Under the pieces are notes generated by a model. That model saw only the letters and a list, made by a program, of their open reading frames with translations, was not told where the DNA came from and searched no databases. The position numbers and the translations under genes were made by a program. Positions 25,909 to 43,339 of a stretch of DNA of 64,000 nucleotides are shown piece after piece. Source of the stretch: Daedaleopsis sinensis (taxonomy: Eukaryota > Basidiomycota > Agaricomycetes > Polyporales > Polyporaceae); the NCBI GenBank assembly GCA_033807695.1, contig CM066300.1, positions 1,240,001 to 1,304,000 of the forward strand, read 5' to 3'. Position 1 is the first letter of the stretch. Each line of letters starts with the position of its first letter.

Positions 25909-27603
25909 GTGTGTTGTGGGGTGCACTGGAGGGAGAGCTGAGGGCTGAGGGCTGGATTGGATGGACGCTGGGCGTTGAGTACTGAGTGAGCGCGGGCGGA
26001 TGGACAGGACGACTTTTCTCGACTCTAATATCGTACAGCTGTAGCAAGTTATACATCCATCATATCGGTTTTTCGTCCATGAAGAGTTCGTGAACTTGCG
26101 TACTGGTTAGATAGTCCCCGTTGCAGACTGTAGAAGACAGATGATAGTCGGTCTGATCTATGTATGTATGTACAGTACTGGTCAGCACTTCGTTTCACTT
26201 TCGCAACCTTTGTTCCGGTCCTCCACGTCACCACCAGGTGCACCTTTCGTGACCACAGGCCAGGTCAAAGTTCGCCTCTCCGGATAGACAAACAAGGAAC
26301 ATGTACATGTGTGGTCGGCGATGCACACGATTCGAGGTAGAAGGCTCAAACCAATATATTGAAGATGCGTACAACGCGAAGTATATACCGACTGCAAGTT
26401 CCTCCACTCCTCCACCACCACCACCACCACCACCGCCCGCCAACAACAAAGAAGCTCGAGAACGAACAGAGGGGTTTGCCAAAAATTGCTGAAAGCCGAA
26501 GCTGACAGACGTGTTCGGATGTGTAATTTGCAATCAGCAAAAGACTGTGCCTCGGTAAAGACCTCACTGGCGACAGTACGTGCCCGAGCACAAGAATGGG
26601 GAAACGCAATGCGCGGGGCGCGCTATATATACGGGGGCGGTTCAGGGCAGGCTGGCGTGCGAGGGGAGGGGGCGCTCGTCGTGCGTTCGGAGCGGGGTCC
26701 GGTGGCTGTGTGCTTAAGTTGGTTTGAACGTCAGACTCGAGGAGCCTGAGGAGGAGGAGGTATTGCAAGACGTCGACGACGCCTCAGGCCAGGCCAGCCG
26801 TAGTACCGCATGCGCAGCGAGATAGTGTGCGTTCAGCCTCGCGCAGAGACGTAGAATTCATTCATGTAGGCTATTCCTCGAGTTCATCATCCAATAACTT
26901 AGTGTCTTGAGCTGAAGCCTGCGCTAGCGATCAGTCGGTTTCAGCCCCTCCCAGATCGCAAGTGTGAGGAGTTAAGTATATGGAGAAAGTCAACACTGCC
27001 AAGACAGCGGGCATGCGGCCTCATCCATGCTTGCACTCTCCACTATTAGATGGATCTGTCGTTTGGCTACTCCCTATACTAGTACGAGGCGGACATGGAT
27101 CGTACTAAGTTGTCGCACCATACTCAAGTTTGTCAGAATGACCAGACTGGCACTCGGAGCAGCTTTAAACAGGCCACGTACCAAGAGCTGCGCATGCCGC
27201 GACGATGTCTGCAGGTCTGGTAGGACACCTGGCCCACATATGACATGCCCAGGGACTCGGGAGTTCCGCAGGAATGTTACGGGGACCGGTCTTGGGATAC
27301 GGTTATGAGTTGTACTGGGCGGACGTCGTCATTAAAGGTGCGCCGAAGGGGACCACCTAGCTACAGTGGAATGCCGTCAACGGGTAGCGCCCCATTCTGT
27401 CGACGATATCAATATTCGGAGCATGTTCACTTGCAGGATGAACGGAGGCGTCGTCGAACTTGTAGACCGTTCGTTGACAACGATTCCCGGAAGCTATACG
27501 GGCGGTCACCGCCATTGATTGTGAGGTCCATGAGATGTATGTATAAGATAGCATTACGACGAGAATCTATGCGGACGCAAGAGCATGGAGGTGGAGACGC
27601 AGT
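25909..27603. other. Intergenic, chs7 3' side and phosphatase 3' side
   Basis: The two flanking genes are convergent across 1.7 kb. The stretch holds a (CCA) tract at about 26411-26434 and a TATATATA box at about 26622-26630 on the plus strand, with no called gene downstream. No frame has a recognisable motif. An unannotated non-coding transcript from the TATA box is possible. Confidence 0.45.
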
Positions 27604-32145
<4,542 letters not shown>

Positions 32146-32263
32146 TAGGCCTTGTCTCTCGCAGTGCGTTCATCCAACGTCCCGAATGCATAGTCGTACA
32201 GTAGGATACATTGCAATGCTGCCATCTAGTTTGGAATGTGATGATGCCCGCCCACTCAGTCCA

Positions 32264-35200
32264 CTAGAGTGTCTCCCAGCCCCCGTTGTCGACCGTCCCC
32301 TCAAGCCGCCGCGCGATCAGCGTGGGGATGCCGTGGTTCAGCCAGATCTTGTGCACGTCTTCCCATCGGGCGTGGTGGAGGTATTGACGGCGTCCCCTCC
32401 TGCCATATCCCATGAGACACAAATCCGCACGAGAGGAGAAATCAGCGTACCTCATGGACACGTCCACCTCGCCATGGACGTCCAGATAAGGGGATTGACC
32501 GAACGCGCCGTTGTTGGCGTACAAGTACAGCAAGGAGCAGCGCTTGACGAGGAAGTACAGCCCGACCGGGCCAGCGCAGCTATAGAGAGATTAGTTAGTG
32601 TACCACACCGCATGCGAAACAATCACGCTTACTCTCGTGTATGCATGTTGCACTCGCCGCGGTTCTGGTTGTCGAGATCCATGCAGCAGTGGCTCTGGAA
32701 GCAACACGTCATCCCGCAGAAGAGACAGATCGCCGCGTCCAGGGGGACGGTCTTGCACCGCTGGCAGATCATCGTCTTGTCCTGCTCGAGGTAGAGGTGG
32801 TCGAGGACAAGGGGGAGACGCGCGAGCCGGTAGACGGGCGGATACTCGAGCATCACACCGCAGTTGAGCTGGGACGCGGCCTGCGAGTGTCCGTAATGCG
32901 CGCACCACCCGGATAGGGCGTTCTGGATCGTGTCATGGTTCGGGAGCTCTGCGAGCGGAGGAATCTCCAAGATCGATAACAGGCGGCGGTACTCGCACAC
33001 GCTGCTGTCAAGCTCCGGGGGGGTGGGGAATGCGTTGGGTAGTGCGGCACGACAGAGGATGAGTGCGCGACGGAGGAACGGGAGGGTGAAGCTGTATAGG
33101 AGTTGCTCGATACGAGGCTCCCCGAACGATTGGAAGACGGTGTCGGCGGCTTGCTCGAAGATGGGAGAATGCCGTACGACGGACATGAAGAACATCCGGA
33201 TGTCGCCGAATATGTCTTCGTATTTCCGTCCCTCGACTGCGGTAGTCTGGCTACTCCTGCTCTTGTTCAAGATGTATATGAGACCGACGACCGCCCGTGC
33301 AAGGTGTGCGTAGTAGGTGAGCACGAGGACATGCTTGAGCATGTCTGGAGCGACAGCAGCGGTCTCGATCAGGATGGTAAACGGGTCTCTGAGCAGGAGT
33401 GGGTGAGAGAACGAAGTGAAAGATGTCCGACTCCATTCAGGAAGCAGCCGCTTGATGATAGCCTGCCTGACAGCATCCCGGCCCTCGTCAGGACGTCCTT
33501 TGAAGTTCAAGGAAACCAACTTGGTCAAACAGATCAGCAATCCTCGCAGCATGCGGTACTGTGAGTCCGTGACGCTGTCGGCAACGGATTTGCCTGGGAC
33601 ACCTTGACCCCGTAGAGCGACCTCTAGCGCAGATATCGTGTACCCGAGGAGCTCCTCGGGAAGGTACATCCCCGCCCCTCGCTCTCCAGAGTCGGGCTCT
33701 GTGCGCTCTCGCAGGTGTCGTGATTGTTGCGATATGTTCTTCGCCACGACCATGACGGTGTCTACCATCTTGTGTAGCTCCGTGCTGTCCGGGCGATCGA
33801 CGACGCGTAGATGAGACTGATACGCGGAGTCTTGCGCTGTCCAGAAGACGAATTCGCCGGTGCCCGTGCGGAACTGCAAAGACTCCAGGATTGGATCTGG
33901 CTTCGACTTGAGAATACTGATTCCGGCGGCTCTTATCCAGTCAGGGAACGGAACAGAGTTCAGCTCCGGAGTCTTAGAGGCGACGACGGGAAGAATGACG
34001 TTGCCAAGACTCTTGCAGAGGGGACAAATGTACTCTTTGCGCGGGATGCTCTCGGGATGATTGCGCGTAGATTGGTTGCGGTGACGTTGCCGTATCGACC
34101 CGCTGTAAACAGTGAAACAGTCGAGGTGCATCATGTGGCTGCATATGGAGGCGTGTAGACCAAAGCGAGTGAACTGGGTAGGGAAGGCGTCGAAATTTGT
34201 AGCATGAACTCGCTTGAACTCGTCCGTGGAAGGCGGGAAGACGACCTCCTGAGGAGCGATCGTTACTTTGTCGAGCGACTCGGGGCACGTTAAAGCTTCG
34301 TTGGTGTATGATTGTTGTCCATCGGGATGTCGACGGAGCTGCCTGCTGGGCTGTACAAACCCGAGCGAACCAAACGACTTCAAGCTGTTGAGCTCCTCTT
34401 GGCAGACGATGCACGTCCCGTATGACACGGGGCTTTCGGGCGTGTCGGTCAACTCGTCGTCGTCATCATCGTCGATATCTTCGAAATTCGTCGCGAAGCT
34501 AGCTTGCTGAGCCTTCATCTGTCGCATGATAGCTTCTTGCCTGGCTTTAGCAGCACGCTTCTTCGCTTCGTTAGGGTCTTCTACATCGCTCTGGGATGCG
34601 TCCGGCACCCGACGACGACGCCGGATCTCTTCTGGTTGGTGTTGAGCGATTTGGTCGATAACCCACTGAACGCGTGCTTTGTAAGTCGGGTACTTCTCGT
34701 GATGCTCAAATGCGCAAAGAATGTCGACAAGGTTCTTCTCCTCCTCGTAGATTTTGAAGACTGCGAGGCCGCTAAAGACTTGTGGACGTTCGATTGTAGC
34801 AACCATTGTGAGATGAAGGATCTGATCGAGGATTGCTTCCGCGGACGTCGGAGCAGCTCCAGAGGCGTCAGTGATGGTAAGGATGTTGTAAATGCCGTAG
34901 AAGAAGATCTGAACGAGCACCTCGGATTCAAACGAGGACGACAGGGTGTAGAACGGGCCATCGACGATGCCGAGAGGTTTAGGGATGATGATTGGATCTT
35001 GGACACCCGTCTTCTTCTTGAGACGGTTGCGCAACACGACTTCGACCTCCTCCCGTTTGTTCCGCGTGTAGTGATAGAAGAAAGGATTGACCTCGTCGTA
35101 CACCTCATCCTTCAACTCGTACGTGCCAAAGTCCGCCGTGGACTCGGGGGCCTTGAAGTTGGCAACGTCCTTGAGCACGCGCTCGAAGCAAACGTCGTCG

Positions 35201-37988
35201 ACCATCCTCTCCGCGACACGCTTCACGAGGTCAGTGAACGTACAAGGTCCCACCGCAAGTGCATGTACAATCTCGCGGCGTACTGCGACGGCAAGCGGCA
35301 TCTTCGTCGCACTGGCGGTCTCCGTCAAAATCGTGACGAGGACATAGAGGAACTCCTCCACCATTCCAGAAAGGTGAGACGTGTCGTAGGAAGGATGGAG
35401 GGTGGCCCCAGAGAAGTACCCCAAGAGCTGGAAGCGATCGAGCATGCTGACAATAACAGTGTTGGGGTCAAGGACCACTAGGGCCGTCTGGAGAACGAAG
35501 AGGTCCTGGTCGTAACATAGTTCGCGAAGCATGAAGTCGCGGTAATGCAACAGTTGACCCCGGATGGCGAATCCGTTGCGAACCCATAGACCCGTACGGA
35601 TCTGAGCGATCATCGCGAGCACTAGAATAGGGAAGATGTGAGTCGAACGTCATCGAGGATATCATAAGAGAGGACTTGACCTCGCAGAGGGTAGTCAATA
35701 ATCGTGAGTATCGCTTCTTCACTCGCTTTGCTGAGACAGACGTCTCGCAAGCTGCGCAGGCCAATGGTCTGCAACGAGGATTCACTCAAGATGTCGACGT
35801 GCTTGAAGAGTTCTGCTAGAAGCCACTGCAAAGAATGGTGGAAACTAATCGACCCGTCCATGACGTCAAAGTTGATAATCTTGTATGTCGTCTCTCCATA
35901 GACCACCTCGTGGAAGTCCACCGGGGGAAACCGTGCTGTGTCGCGTCGTTCGTCCACGACAGTGATGCACATGAGGATGTGGTGAATGACCGTACAAATG
36001 GCGCCGACGAGCTCCCCCACGGTCGACTTCGAGTAGGCCTCTCCGTATACCTTGATGACACGAGACAGAGAAAGCGTGACATTGAATACGCTGATCCAGG
36101 CGTCCGTCTCGTACTCGACGTGGCTGGAGGCCGCTCGCTTGTTGGGGTTGATGCACATGAAGATCTGACAAGTCTTAGCGAACTGCGCGATGAACTCGCG
36201 ATTGTGCGCGATGAGCTGCTGCACCGGTTCGTTGTGACAGAGGTACCGTAAATCGCTAAACACTGGCATGAACCGCTTGGACTTGAAGGGGAAGGTGTCC
36301 ACGTCAATCTCTGCCTCCGGGTTCGGTGGGAAGATGATGCGCTTGTCTTGGATCTGGTTGGTGAAGAATGACGCGATGATGGCGAGGAGGCGGGAAACGA
36401 TGTTGTGGTGACGGACAATGTAGAGCGCTATGGATGGGACGGTGAAGAGCTGTAGGGCAAAGTACTTGATCGAGGTCTCCGCCTCGCGGTCAGTGAGGAG
36501 GTAGGCGTCGATTATGCGATGATATACGCTTGCGAAGTGGGAGGCTGAAGATCATAGGTTGGGCGCGTCCGTCACGTAGTAGGCGATGAAACGTACCTAT
36601 AGCTAGCTTGTGCTCGTGACTCAACGTCAGCAGAGATGCATATATCTCCTTAAGATTGAGGCGGGGCTTCTTCCATAGTCGGGCGTGATACAGGAACAGC
36701 CAGTCAAGCCTAGTAGGTTCGGGGATATCCGGCAGTGTTCGATCGACGGTCGCGACCATGGAAGCGTTCTTCCGCTGGGAGAGCAGTTCGGTCGCGAGAA
36801 CTTCCCGCAGGATAAGATTATCGTTGTTGAGTCTGCTTCGGGTGAGGTCCAGTAGCCACTCGATGATGACCGCAGAAACCTGTTCACGGAACGTGTCGAA
36901 CGCCCGACGCACAGTCACCCCCAGGTCAATCTGCGCGATAGCCTGAGCAATCTCGAGGAGACGAGCAGTATTGGTGGACATCTCAATGATATCACGACCG
37001 TGCTCGTCGATGCGGTCAGCTACTTGGGAAGCATCTTCACGACTTCGGTCGGTGATATCATGCAGGAGTTCGATCACTTCGTCGAACGAATGTTTGTCGT
37101 CATTCCATATCACGACAGCGAACAGGTCGTTCATGAGTGGATCACCAGTAGGCTGCAGGCGAAGATCGGCCTCCCCACCGGGGACTATCGTCTCGTCTGG
37201 AGAAGAGTCTAAAGTGTCCAGGACGAAGTCGAGAGCGTACCCAATGGTTCGAGCAATACTCTCCCGAAGCTCTGGTGGGACGGAGGCTCTGTAAGGATAG
37301 TTCTTAACTGAAGGGATGTCCTGGCCTGTCAAAGTCCTTGGATGGGCCCTAGGCGTGTTCAACAGGGTCCTGGCCTCGAAGCTAGAGATATACGCGGTGG
37401 TTTCGGGAGTGTGGGGATGGTATGGGCATTGAATAGGCTGACGCCATGCCTCGACATCACCACAGTCGCAGCACCCGCCGGACTGCTGGGCAATGAAGAA
37501 GCTGACGTTGTGATCTGTGTGGTCGGTGGCCTCGAAACAGCGGGAGCAGAGGACACAGCTGTCATCGAGTGCGCAGTCCCTGAGAGCGACAGATTTCAGA
37601 AAGGCGATGCGCCGAGAATGCGAAGAACTCACTTGCAACGAAAGCAACTCTCCCCCTTCTTGAAGATGTAACCACACGGGCGGCCAGGGACCACCTGAGG
37701 CTCCTTTGGTTGACCCGCGCTCGCTTGAACCTCGCTCAGAGTAGCATGAAGAGGCAGACTGGAGTTGGAATTTGGGAGGAAGAGGTGGGCGTATGAGCCC
37801 CAAAAAGCATCATAGAGTTCGGCGAGGATTTCTGCTCGTGTGGCTGCCGTGAAGGTGTACCTGCGGGAGCCCGGCATTGTCTCGAGGGTGAACCGGAGAC
37901 GAGAAAGAGGGTCCGTCTGACGATCGCGGGGATTGGAATGCATAGAGCTCAAGAGACGAGAAGGGAAGAATGAGGAGAGGCTGCTCAT
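32264..37988 (-). CDS. ubr1: E3 ubiquitin ligase UBR1 (N-recognin)
   Basis: Recognises destabilising N-terminal residues and ubiquitinates the protein with a Rad6-type E2. Six exons (37988-37633, 37579-36597, 36544-35681, 35621-32633, 32579-32451, 32399-32264) join in phase to 1818 residues, within the usual UBR1 range. Domains in order: UBR box (about residues 105-175, CGYIFKKGESCFRC, CVLCSRCF, GGCCDCGD); ClpS-like type-2 site (about 270, FAVVIWNDDKHSFDEVI); winged-helix region; RING-H2 (about 1137-1270, CIVCQEEL, CSHMMHLDCF, YICPLCK); and C-terminal cap ending YLDVHGEVDVSMR, RRQYLHHAR, GIPTLIARRLEGTVDNGGW. The first methionine chosen is MSSLSSFF; an in-frame ATG at 38054 is possible. It shares a 141-bp divergent promoter with trs33. 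Confidence 0.95.
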
Positions 37989-38129
37989 CGTGGCACACGA
38001 TGGCCGACGCGGTGGGCGTGAGGAGGGAGAGAGCGAGATCAAGTCCGAGGCCAAGTCCGAGCCGGCGGCGCGTCCCAGTCGCGTGCGTCATCGCGGGCGG
38101 CTCCTTGGGCCTCCATCCGGATAACCACC
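37989..38129. promoter_or_regulatory. Divergent promoter, ubr1 / trs33
   Basis: Only 141 bp separate the two opposed start codons. It contains a run of near-repeats GTCCGAGGCCAA / GTCCGAGCC at about 38043-38062. No TATA box is visible. Confidence 0.4.
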
Positions 38130-39077
38130 ATGGCCGCCAGGAACTCGTTCCAAAGCACAACCCGCCCAGCCTCGACTACATCCTCTGTCCCCTCTCTCGC
38201 TGCAGTCGCAGATCCTGCGCCGCGCTATGTCGACGGCGCAGCCATGGACTACTTCGTGATCGAGATGGTCAACACCCTCCGCTCTTCCTCGGCCGTAGCA
38301 GCTGCTCGTACCAAGAAAATCGAGCAGGAAATGATCGACGCTGGTCTTATGCCTGCTCCGGCTTCCGTTCCTCCTGCTCTCAAGAAGACTCAACTCCGTG
38401 ACTCCGTGGGCAGCGACGGCTCGAGGACTTCACTATCTGGTAGAGACGCCAAAGACGAAGACGAGGAGCTGCGTGCACGGCTCGAGGCCATTGGCATGCA
38501 TGTAGGGGCAAATATGGCCGAGCGGTACGTCGCAATACTCTTCTACTAGTACAAGGACCAACTGCTGTGCGCAGCTTGTGTCACGATCGCGGTCTGTTCG
38601 CCGATACCCTCGATGCTATCAAGTTCATATGCAAAGATCTCTGGAGTGCATGCTGGGAAAAGCAGGTCGATAATCTGCGAACGAATCATCGGGTAGCTGG
38701 CATGTTGTCCTTTCTCGTGACCTACGATCTTACCCCAAGGCAGGGAGTTTATGTCCTTCAAGACAATTCGTTCAAACCCCTCACGCGGATATCGGGCTGG
38801 GAAGGGCGAGCAGAGTCGCTGAGGAGGGCGAGAGTGGTACGTCACAGTATTATCCGCACTGACATCAATCACACATCGGTATTGAGAGCAGTATGTTGCA
38901 ATGCCCGCTGGTATCATCCGCGGTGCACTCTCAAGACTTGGATTCCAGGCTACAGTTGTTCCTGAGGTTACAACACTCCCCCAATGTAAGTATTCGATGA
39001 TAACCTTATGAGTTATTGCTGCATCAATGCATATGTCGACAGGTACATTCCAAGTCAAGCTGCCAAAGGGTTCATGA
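38130..39077 (+). CDS. trs33: TRAPP complex subunit Trs33 / TRAPPC6 (Bet3 family)
   Basis: Subunit of the TRAPP tethering and GTPase-exchange complexes in ER-Golgi traffic. Five exons (38130-38524, 38575-38692, 38744-38836, 38892-38985, 39043-39077) join in phase to 244 residues. Family motifs: LDAIKFICKDLWSACWEKQ, VDNLRTNHRGVYVLQDN, LTRISGW, GIIRGALSRLGFQATV, EVTTLPQ and the terminal CTFQVKLPKGS. An N-terminal extension of about 60 Ser/Ala-rich residues and a polar insert of about 60 residues after the first helix make it longer than human TRAPPC6. Its stop lies 46 bp from the convergent utp18 stop. Confidence 0.93.
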
Positions 39078-39123
39078 AGAACTTCACATTCACGCAAAGG
39101 CTCAATGCATGTGCAGCATCTAT

Positions 39124-40754
39124 CTACACGGCACTGAAATCCCGCAGGTGGTACAGCAACACTCGTCCTCGACTGTTTCCTATCGCCACATACTCGCTGC
39201 CTGCCGAGAAGTCGACACTCGTGACATGTCCGAGCGGCGTACTGGATGTTGGCCAATTCGAGAAGGCGGTGAGGGAGGGTAGATGTATCTGACACATCGG
39301 ATGAGTTCATGCGTGTCGTGGAGGACGAAAGAATGCACGTACCATACGCATCTGGTCCTTCTTCACACTACTCGCGATGGCAAGTAGTTGAGAGTCGTGG
39401 TTGAATCTTAACGAAGTGATCGACGTGGTTAGGTTGCCAAGGGACTTCAACGCCTTCGGCCGGTCTGAAGACGTGGCATTTGTGCTATACACATTCACGA
39501 ATCCGACTTTTGATCTGCAGGGGGAGTCAGACGAATGACGACAGGTATGCGTGTAACACTCACCCAACAGCCATGTACTTGCTGGCACGATCTCCCTCAA
39601 TGATCTGACTGCCGTACCCGCCATCGTCTTTCCATCGACGAACACATCTTCGTTGTCCGACATCCCAAACATATACCTCCGAGTCTTCCCCCAGAGTGAG
39701 CAGCTCGTCGCCTGACCACCACAGGGACTTAGCCCCCGCGTTCATCTTGACACTGCCGACTACCTGCCCACTCCCAGCGCGCCAGTCCACGAGATGTACA
39801 TGTCCCCTACGGCCGGCGACGGCAAGGACAGATCCGGTGGGGTCGAACTGACAGATCTCCATACTGCCATCTTGCGCAGCCCCGCTCGTGTCTGCGAACG
39901 TTGTCCCCCATAGACCGCGGGGCGAGCGCTGCGCCGTTCCAGTTTGCAGATCATATGTATAGTAGAACGGGCGTGGTCCGGTGAGCAGGACCGAAGTCCC
40001 GCCTGGATGGAATGTAGCGTTGGTGAAGGGCAGAGTAGGAACATGGAGGGTTTGCAGATGAGGATTCGTATGCCCGTCGACCTTGGTAAAAATGAGCACA
40101 TATCCAATCATATCGACGAGCGGAAAACACGCATACATTGAACAAACGCAAGCGTCGGTCGGAGCTGGCAGCCAGGAGTACCGGCACTTGCGGTGAAGGA
40201 TGGAACCGTACAACCTTGATCTCTCCTTCAGCTTGGGCGGACAGGTTCGCGTCGCGTAACCGCTCGATAGACAAGCTTCCAAGGGCAAGGATTTTGGAGC
40301 GAGGACGAGCGAGAACGGAGCCCGTACCAAGCAACACATCTTCCTGCTCCTCTGGGCTCTCCTCCTGGTCGCTCTGCTCTAGTTCCGAGTCGCTCAACGA
40401 CCTGCGACGCTTACTAGTCGCAGTACCGTGGAGGCGTTTTCGGGCTTTGGTAGCCCAGTCCGGGGTCGGGTTGATCTTCTGGAACTGGCTCCTCAAGCGG
40501 CGCTCATAGTCGCGTCCGTCTACGCTGTCCTCGGCAAGGGCATCACGGAGTTTGCGTCGTCGTTTGTCTTGAGTCAAAGAGACTTGCAAAGTCGTGTCGT
40601 CGTCGTCTGTCCAAGCGGAGGGCTTCTGGCTTGTGCTTGGTCCAGCGTCGTCCTCGTCTCCAACTGGGTCATCTTCGAAGCCGGCGGATGCGGCGAAGGA
40701 CTCCATTTCGACATCGTCGAAGAGTTTCTGTTTCTTGTTCGCGTGCTTGCTCAT
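39124..40754 (-). CDS. utp18: U3 snoRNP WD40 protein Utp18
   Basis: Small-subunit processome component for 18S rRNA maturation in the nucleolus. Four exons (40754-40137, 40081-39564, 39514-39343, 39288-39124) join in phase to 490 residues. A charged N-terminus (KHANKKQKLFDD, acidic DDDDTTLQVSL) precedes a WD40 propeller from about residue 185: IKVVRFHPSPQVPVLLAASS, NPHLQTLHVPTLPFTNA, FHPGGTSVLLTG, MEICQFDPTGSVLAVAG, LLTLGEDSEVYVWDVG, SLRFNHDSQLLAIAS. The last exon reads LPSLTAFSNWPTSSTPLGHV and ends GRVLLYHLRDFSAV, the characteristic Utp18 C-terminus. A divergent partner gene starts 192 bp away. Confidence 0.94.
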
Positions 40755-40946
40755 GTCAGGAGAGATGGTAGCGGAGGTGGCAAGGGTTGAGAGTCGAGAC
40801 AAGTACTGGGTCGGGCGTTTGCTGAAATTTCCCTGAGCCTCTGCAGCGGACCGGGCCGGGAGCGGCCAGCCGGAGGTCGAACTTGCCCGACTGCAGCAGC
40901 AGAGACGTTCTTCTGCAGGTTCTCTACCGTCATCTTCCCACTCGCG
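40755..40946. promoter_or_regulatory. Divergent promoter, utp18 / glycosyltransferase
   Basis: 192 bp between opposed start codons. No TATA box, and no other recognised site. Confidence 0.4.
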
Positions 40947-42262
40947 ATGTTGCTCACTCGGCGTCGTTTGACTATTCTTCTTCCTCTTGCGTTCTGCGCG
41001 ATTCTCATGTACACGTTTTCCTTGCATCATCTGTTTCACTGGCAACCGTTGGCTGTCAGCTTCGCGTATTCCGAAGGCCTCAACACGTCGGTTCTAGTTG
41101 AAAGCCCGCGATCTCAAGTCTCGTCTGACGAAATTCGGCTACTCTCTTCACCAAATAATGCAAGCCTGAAGATGTTCTCTCATATCTTTGTCGTCTCCCG
41201 TCCTACAAGACTTGATCGCCGGAGCAGCATGGAACAACTACGAGCTATGTTGGACTTGGAGTGGACGTTTGTAGACGCGATGCCGTCCCAAGATCCCGAC
41301 GTCGAGAAGTTACAGGACTGCGTTAGGCTTCACCGCAAACACACCCCTGGACGCCAATTTCACTGGCCATCGGACGAAGAACTCGTTGGCGTTTCTTCAT
41401 CGACTTTCCCACCAAATGGCACTCTGCCATGGCAATCTATCTCTACGCCTTGCACTTATCCGGCGCCGACTGCTCACGCTTCGTTGACCACCAGCTCTTC
41501 TTTCGACACGTCTGACTTAGTCCAACCCTCCGCTGACATCACCACTTTCCTGCGACCTCGAGCTATGCTTCCTCCGATGCCTTTGACTTGCGCCGTACAA
41601 GATCGTACTCATGGTGTTAAATACAAGTCATCTCTGCCCTCCTTCATGCTGCTTACTCCGCCGAAGCTCGCCTGCTGGTACTCTCATCTAGACGCCATTC
41701 TGCGATTCATCCATGGACGTCCTGGTCTCGGTCAAGCCGCACTCATCCTAGAGGACGACATCGATATGGAGAGGGACATCGACGCTAGGTTGCAGGACGT
41801 CTGGCAGATACTGCCCACCGACTGGGACATCGTTTTTCTCGGTGAGGGTCAAGTGTCGTATCACGCTTGCGATATTGTATTGACATCCAGCATCAAGGTC
41901 ACTGTTGGTCCAACGAGTCTCGCTATCCTGCCCTGCGTGATCGAGGGTCCAAGACATCTGGTCGATATCCTAGGATGGCAGTTCATCCCTCCTTCGCCCC
42001 GAAGTGCACGCACGCCTACGCTCTTAGTGCTTCTGGAGCTCGGAAGCTTCTCCTTCACTTGCTCTATCCTCCTTTTGCGTACTCGAGAGCACTCGATCAA
42101 GCATACGCTTGGTTGGTCCAGAGCGGACGTTTGAGGGCGTTCTCTGTTGTGCCGAGCGTGGTCATCCAGCACAAGCTCTCGCAAAGCGATATCGATGGAG
42201 GAGCGTATGGCTTAGGGAGCGATTGGAAGGAGGAACTGGAGCATGGTTTGTTAACAGTGTAG
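40947..42262 (+). CDS. Glycosyltransferase family 25-like, type II membrane protein
   Basis: Two exons (40947-41841, 41898-42262) join in phase to 419 residues. A hydrophobic helix at about residues 8-25 (LTILLPLAFCAILMYTFSL) after an Arg-rich start gives a Golgi type II topology. The GT25 signature follows: HIFVVSRPTRLDRRSSM with LEWTFVDA (donor-binding start), ACWYSHLDAI, and the acidic metal-site motif LILEDDIDM at about residue 270, then WDIVFLGHCWSN and CTHAYALSASGARKLL. The central part (residues 130-215) is a Ser/Thr/Pro-rich insert. Relatives transfer galactose or glucose to proteins or glycans; the acceptor here is unknown. The gene ends 238 bp before the transposon stack, with the reading frame undisturbed. 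Confidence 0.87.
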
Positions 42263-42500
42263 TTCGCTCGAGCTCGGTCGACAGGCAAAGGGTGAGCCAC
42301 CTACAATGCTCAGTTCTTGCTGTACAATACGCTGCACGATTGCTATCCAGGCGTTTATCAAGATCTTTCGCTCTCCACACAACCAACAGTGCTGGCTGAG
42401 GGTTGTTGGAACTTGGATGTGACCGGGTCCACATTTGCCAAGATAAGGGGTGTACTGATCATCATCATTGGTCTCGTACCCATCCGTCGTGGTATATGTA

Positions 42501-42636
42501 TTGCCGATTGCAATGGAGATGTCGCGGGCGTCTACCGCCCCGTTTTTTTTCCCCGCCATGCTCCCGCTGATCAGACGCTCAGTGTCCGTCTCCCAACTCG
42601 CGACCGTTGTATCTCGCCCGTCTCCACGACTTTCCT
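42501..42636 (+). repeat. Left terminal inverted repeat of the Tc1/mariner-type element
   Basis: About 136 bp matching 58208-58347 in inverse, with only a few substitutions, a 4-bp indel and a homopolymer T run. Its complement reads MAGKKNGAVDARDISIAIGN, which appears at both ends only because of this repeat and is not a gene. Confidence 0.85.
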
Positions 42637-43036
42637 CGTGCTATTGCTCTACCTCGCTTCACTTTATACTCTGCTTCATAATGCGATGATCTCCCCTCAA
42701 GATCAGCCTCTACTTTCGCACAAGGACCAACAGCAGCAACGCAGAGTGTGGACATCCTGCCTGAGGGCCACCAAAAAGTCGGTATGGGCATAGCGGAGTC
42801 GGGCAAGCATAGGAAGTGCTGGCGGTAGTGGAGTGGAGCTGTCCGTGATGCAATACATGGTGAGTGCTACGTACTGGACGTCGAGTGTATCCCGGACAAC
42901 AGGGGCGACTTGAAGTGCCTCCACATCTACTGCCAGTGCTCTTCTATTCCTTCACATCTTAGTCCACATGATCCTACGTCTACACCAAGTCATGTATTCT
43001 GTACCCAGAATTGCATCATGTCTTGTCTAATACGCG

Positions 43037-43044
43037 CAAAAGCT
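43037..43044. repeat. KDZ target-site duplication, left
   Basis: CAAAAGCT, identical to 53639-53646. Confidence 0.93.
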
Positions 43045-43154
43045 CACCTCGGTGGCACCATCCCCCCGGTTAATTAGCTAGAACTGCCGGTCCCCTCCCG
43101 CCACTAGTTGGCTAGGATTCCCGCTGTTCCACTGACCCAGCGGTTCACCCAGCA
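43045..43154 (+). repeat. KDZ terminal inverted repeat, left
   Basis: About 110 bp; differs from the right copy at three positions. Confidence 0.93.
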
Positions 43155-43280
43155 CTCTGCTCCTCCCTTCGTGCCAGCAAGAGTACTCTCCTTAGATAAG
43201 ATAATGATAGCGCTTCTGCCTCATCCCGATATCTACCGGCCTCGGGTGCACTCGCTGTCGGGGGTCTGGGGCCGGCTTCC

Positions 43281-43339
43281 CGCCCATCAGCGCGCCTCCC
43301 CGCCCATCAGCGCGCCTCCCCGCCATCAGCGCGTCTCCC
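43281..43339. repeat. Subterminal tandem repeat inside the KDZ element
   Basis: Three tandem copies of a 20-bp unit, CGCCCATCAGCGCGCCTCCC, the third one base shorter and with a C-to-T change. Subterminal repeats of this kind can bind transposase; that role is inference. Confidence 0.8.

Noticed and set aside
35622..35720. Stop after RLTSSLF as the end of a separate gene from ubr1
   Set aside because: A GTCAAG donor at 35680 and an acceptor at 35622 join the frames exactly and restore the conserved UBR1 stretch DYPLR-VLAMIAQIRTGLW.
42251..42559. 102-codon minus-strand frame MAGKKNGAVDARD at 42.5 kb and its match at 58.2 kb
   Set aside because: The shared part is the terminal inverted repeat of the Tc1/mariner-type element, not a gene pair.
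43045..43154. Treating the 43.1-kb and 53.6-kb repeats as a MITE pair unrelated to the genes between them
   Set aside because: Their inverted orientation, the identical 8-bp flanks and the KDZ transposase between them make them the ends of one element.
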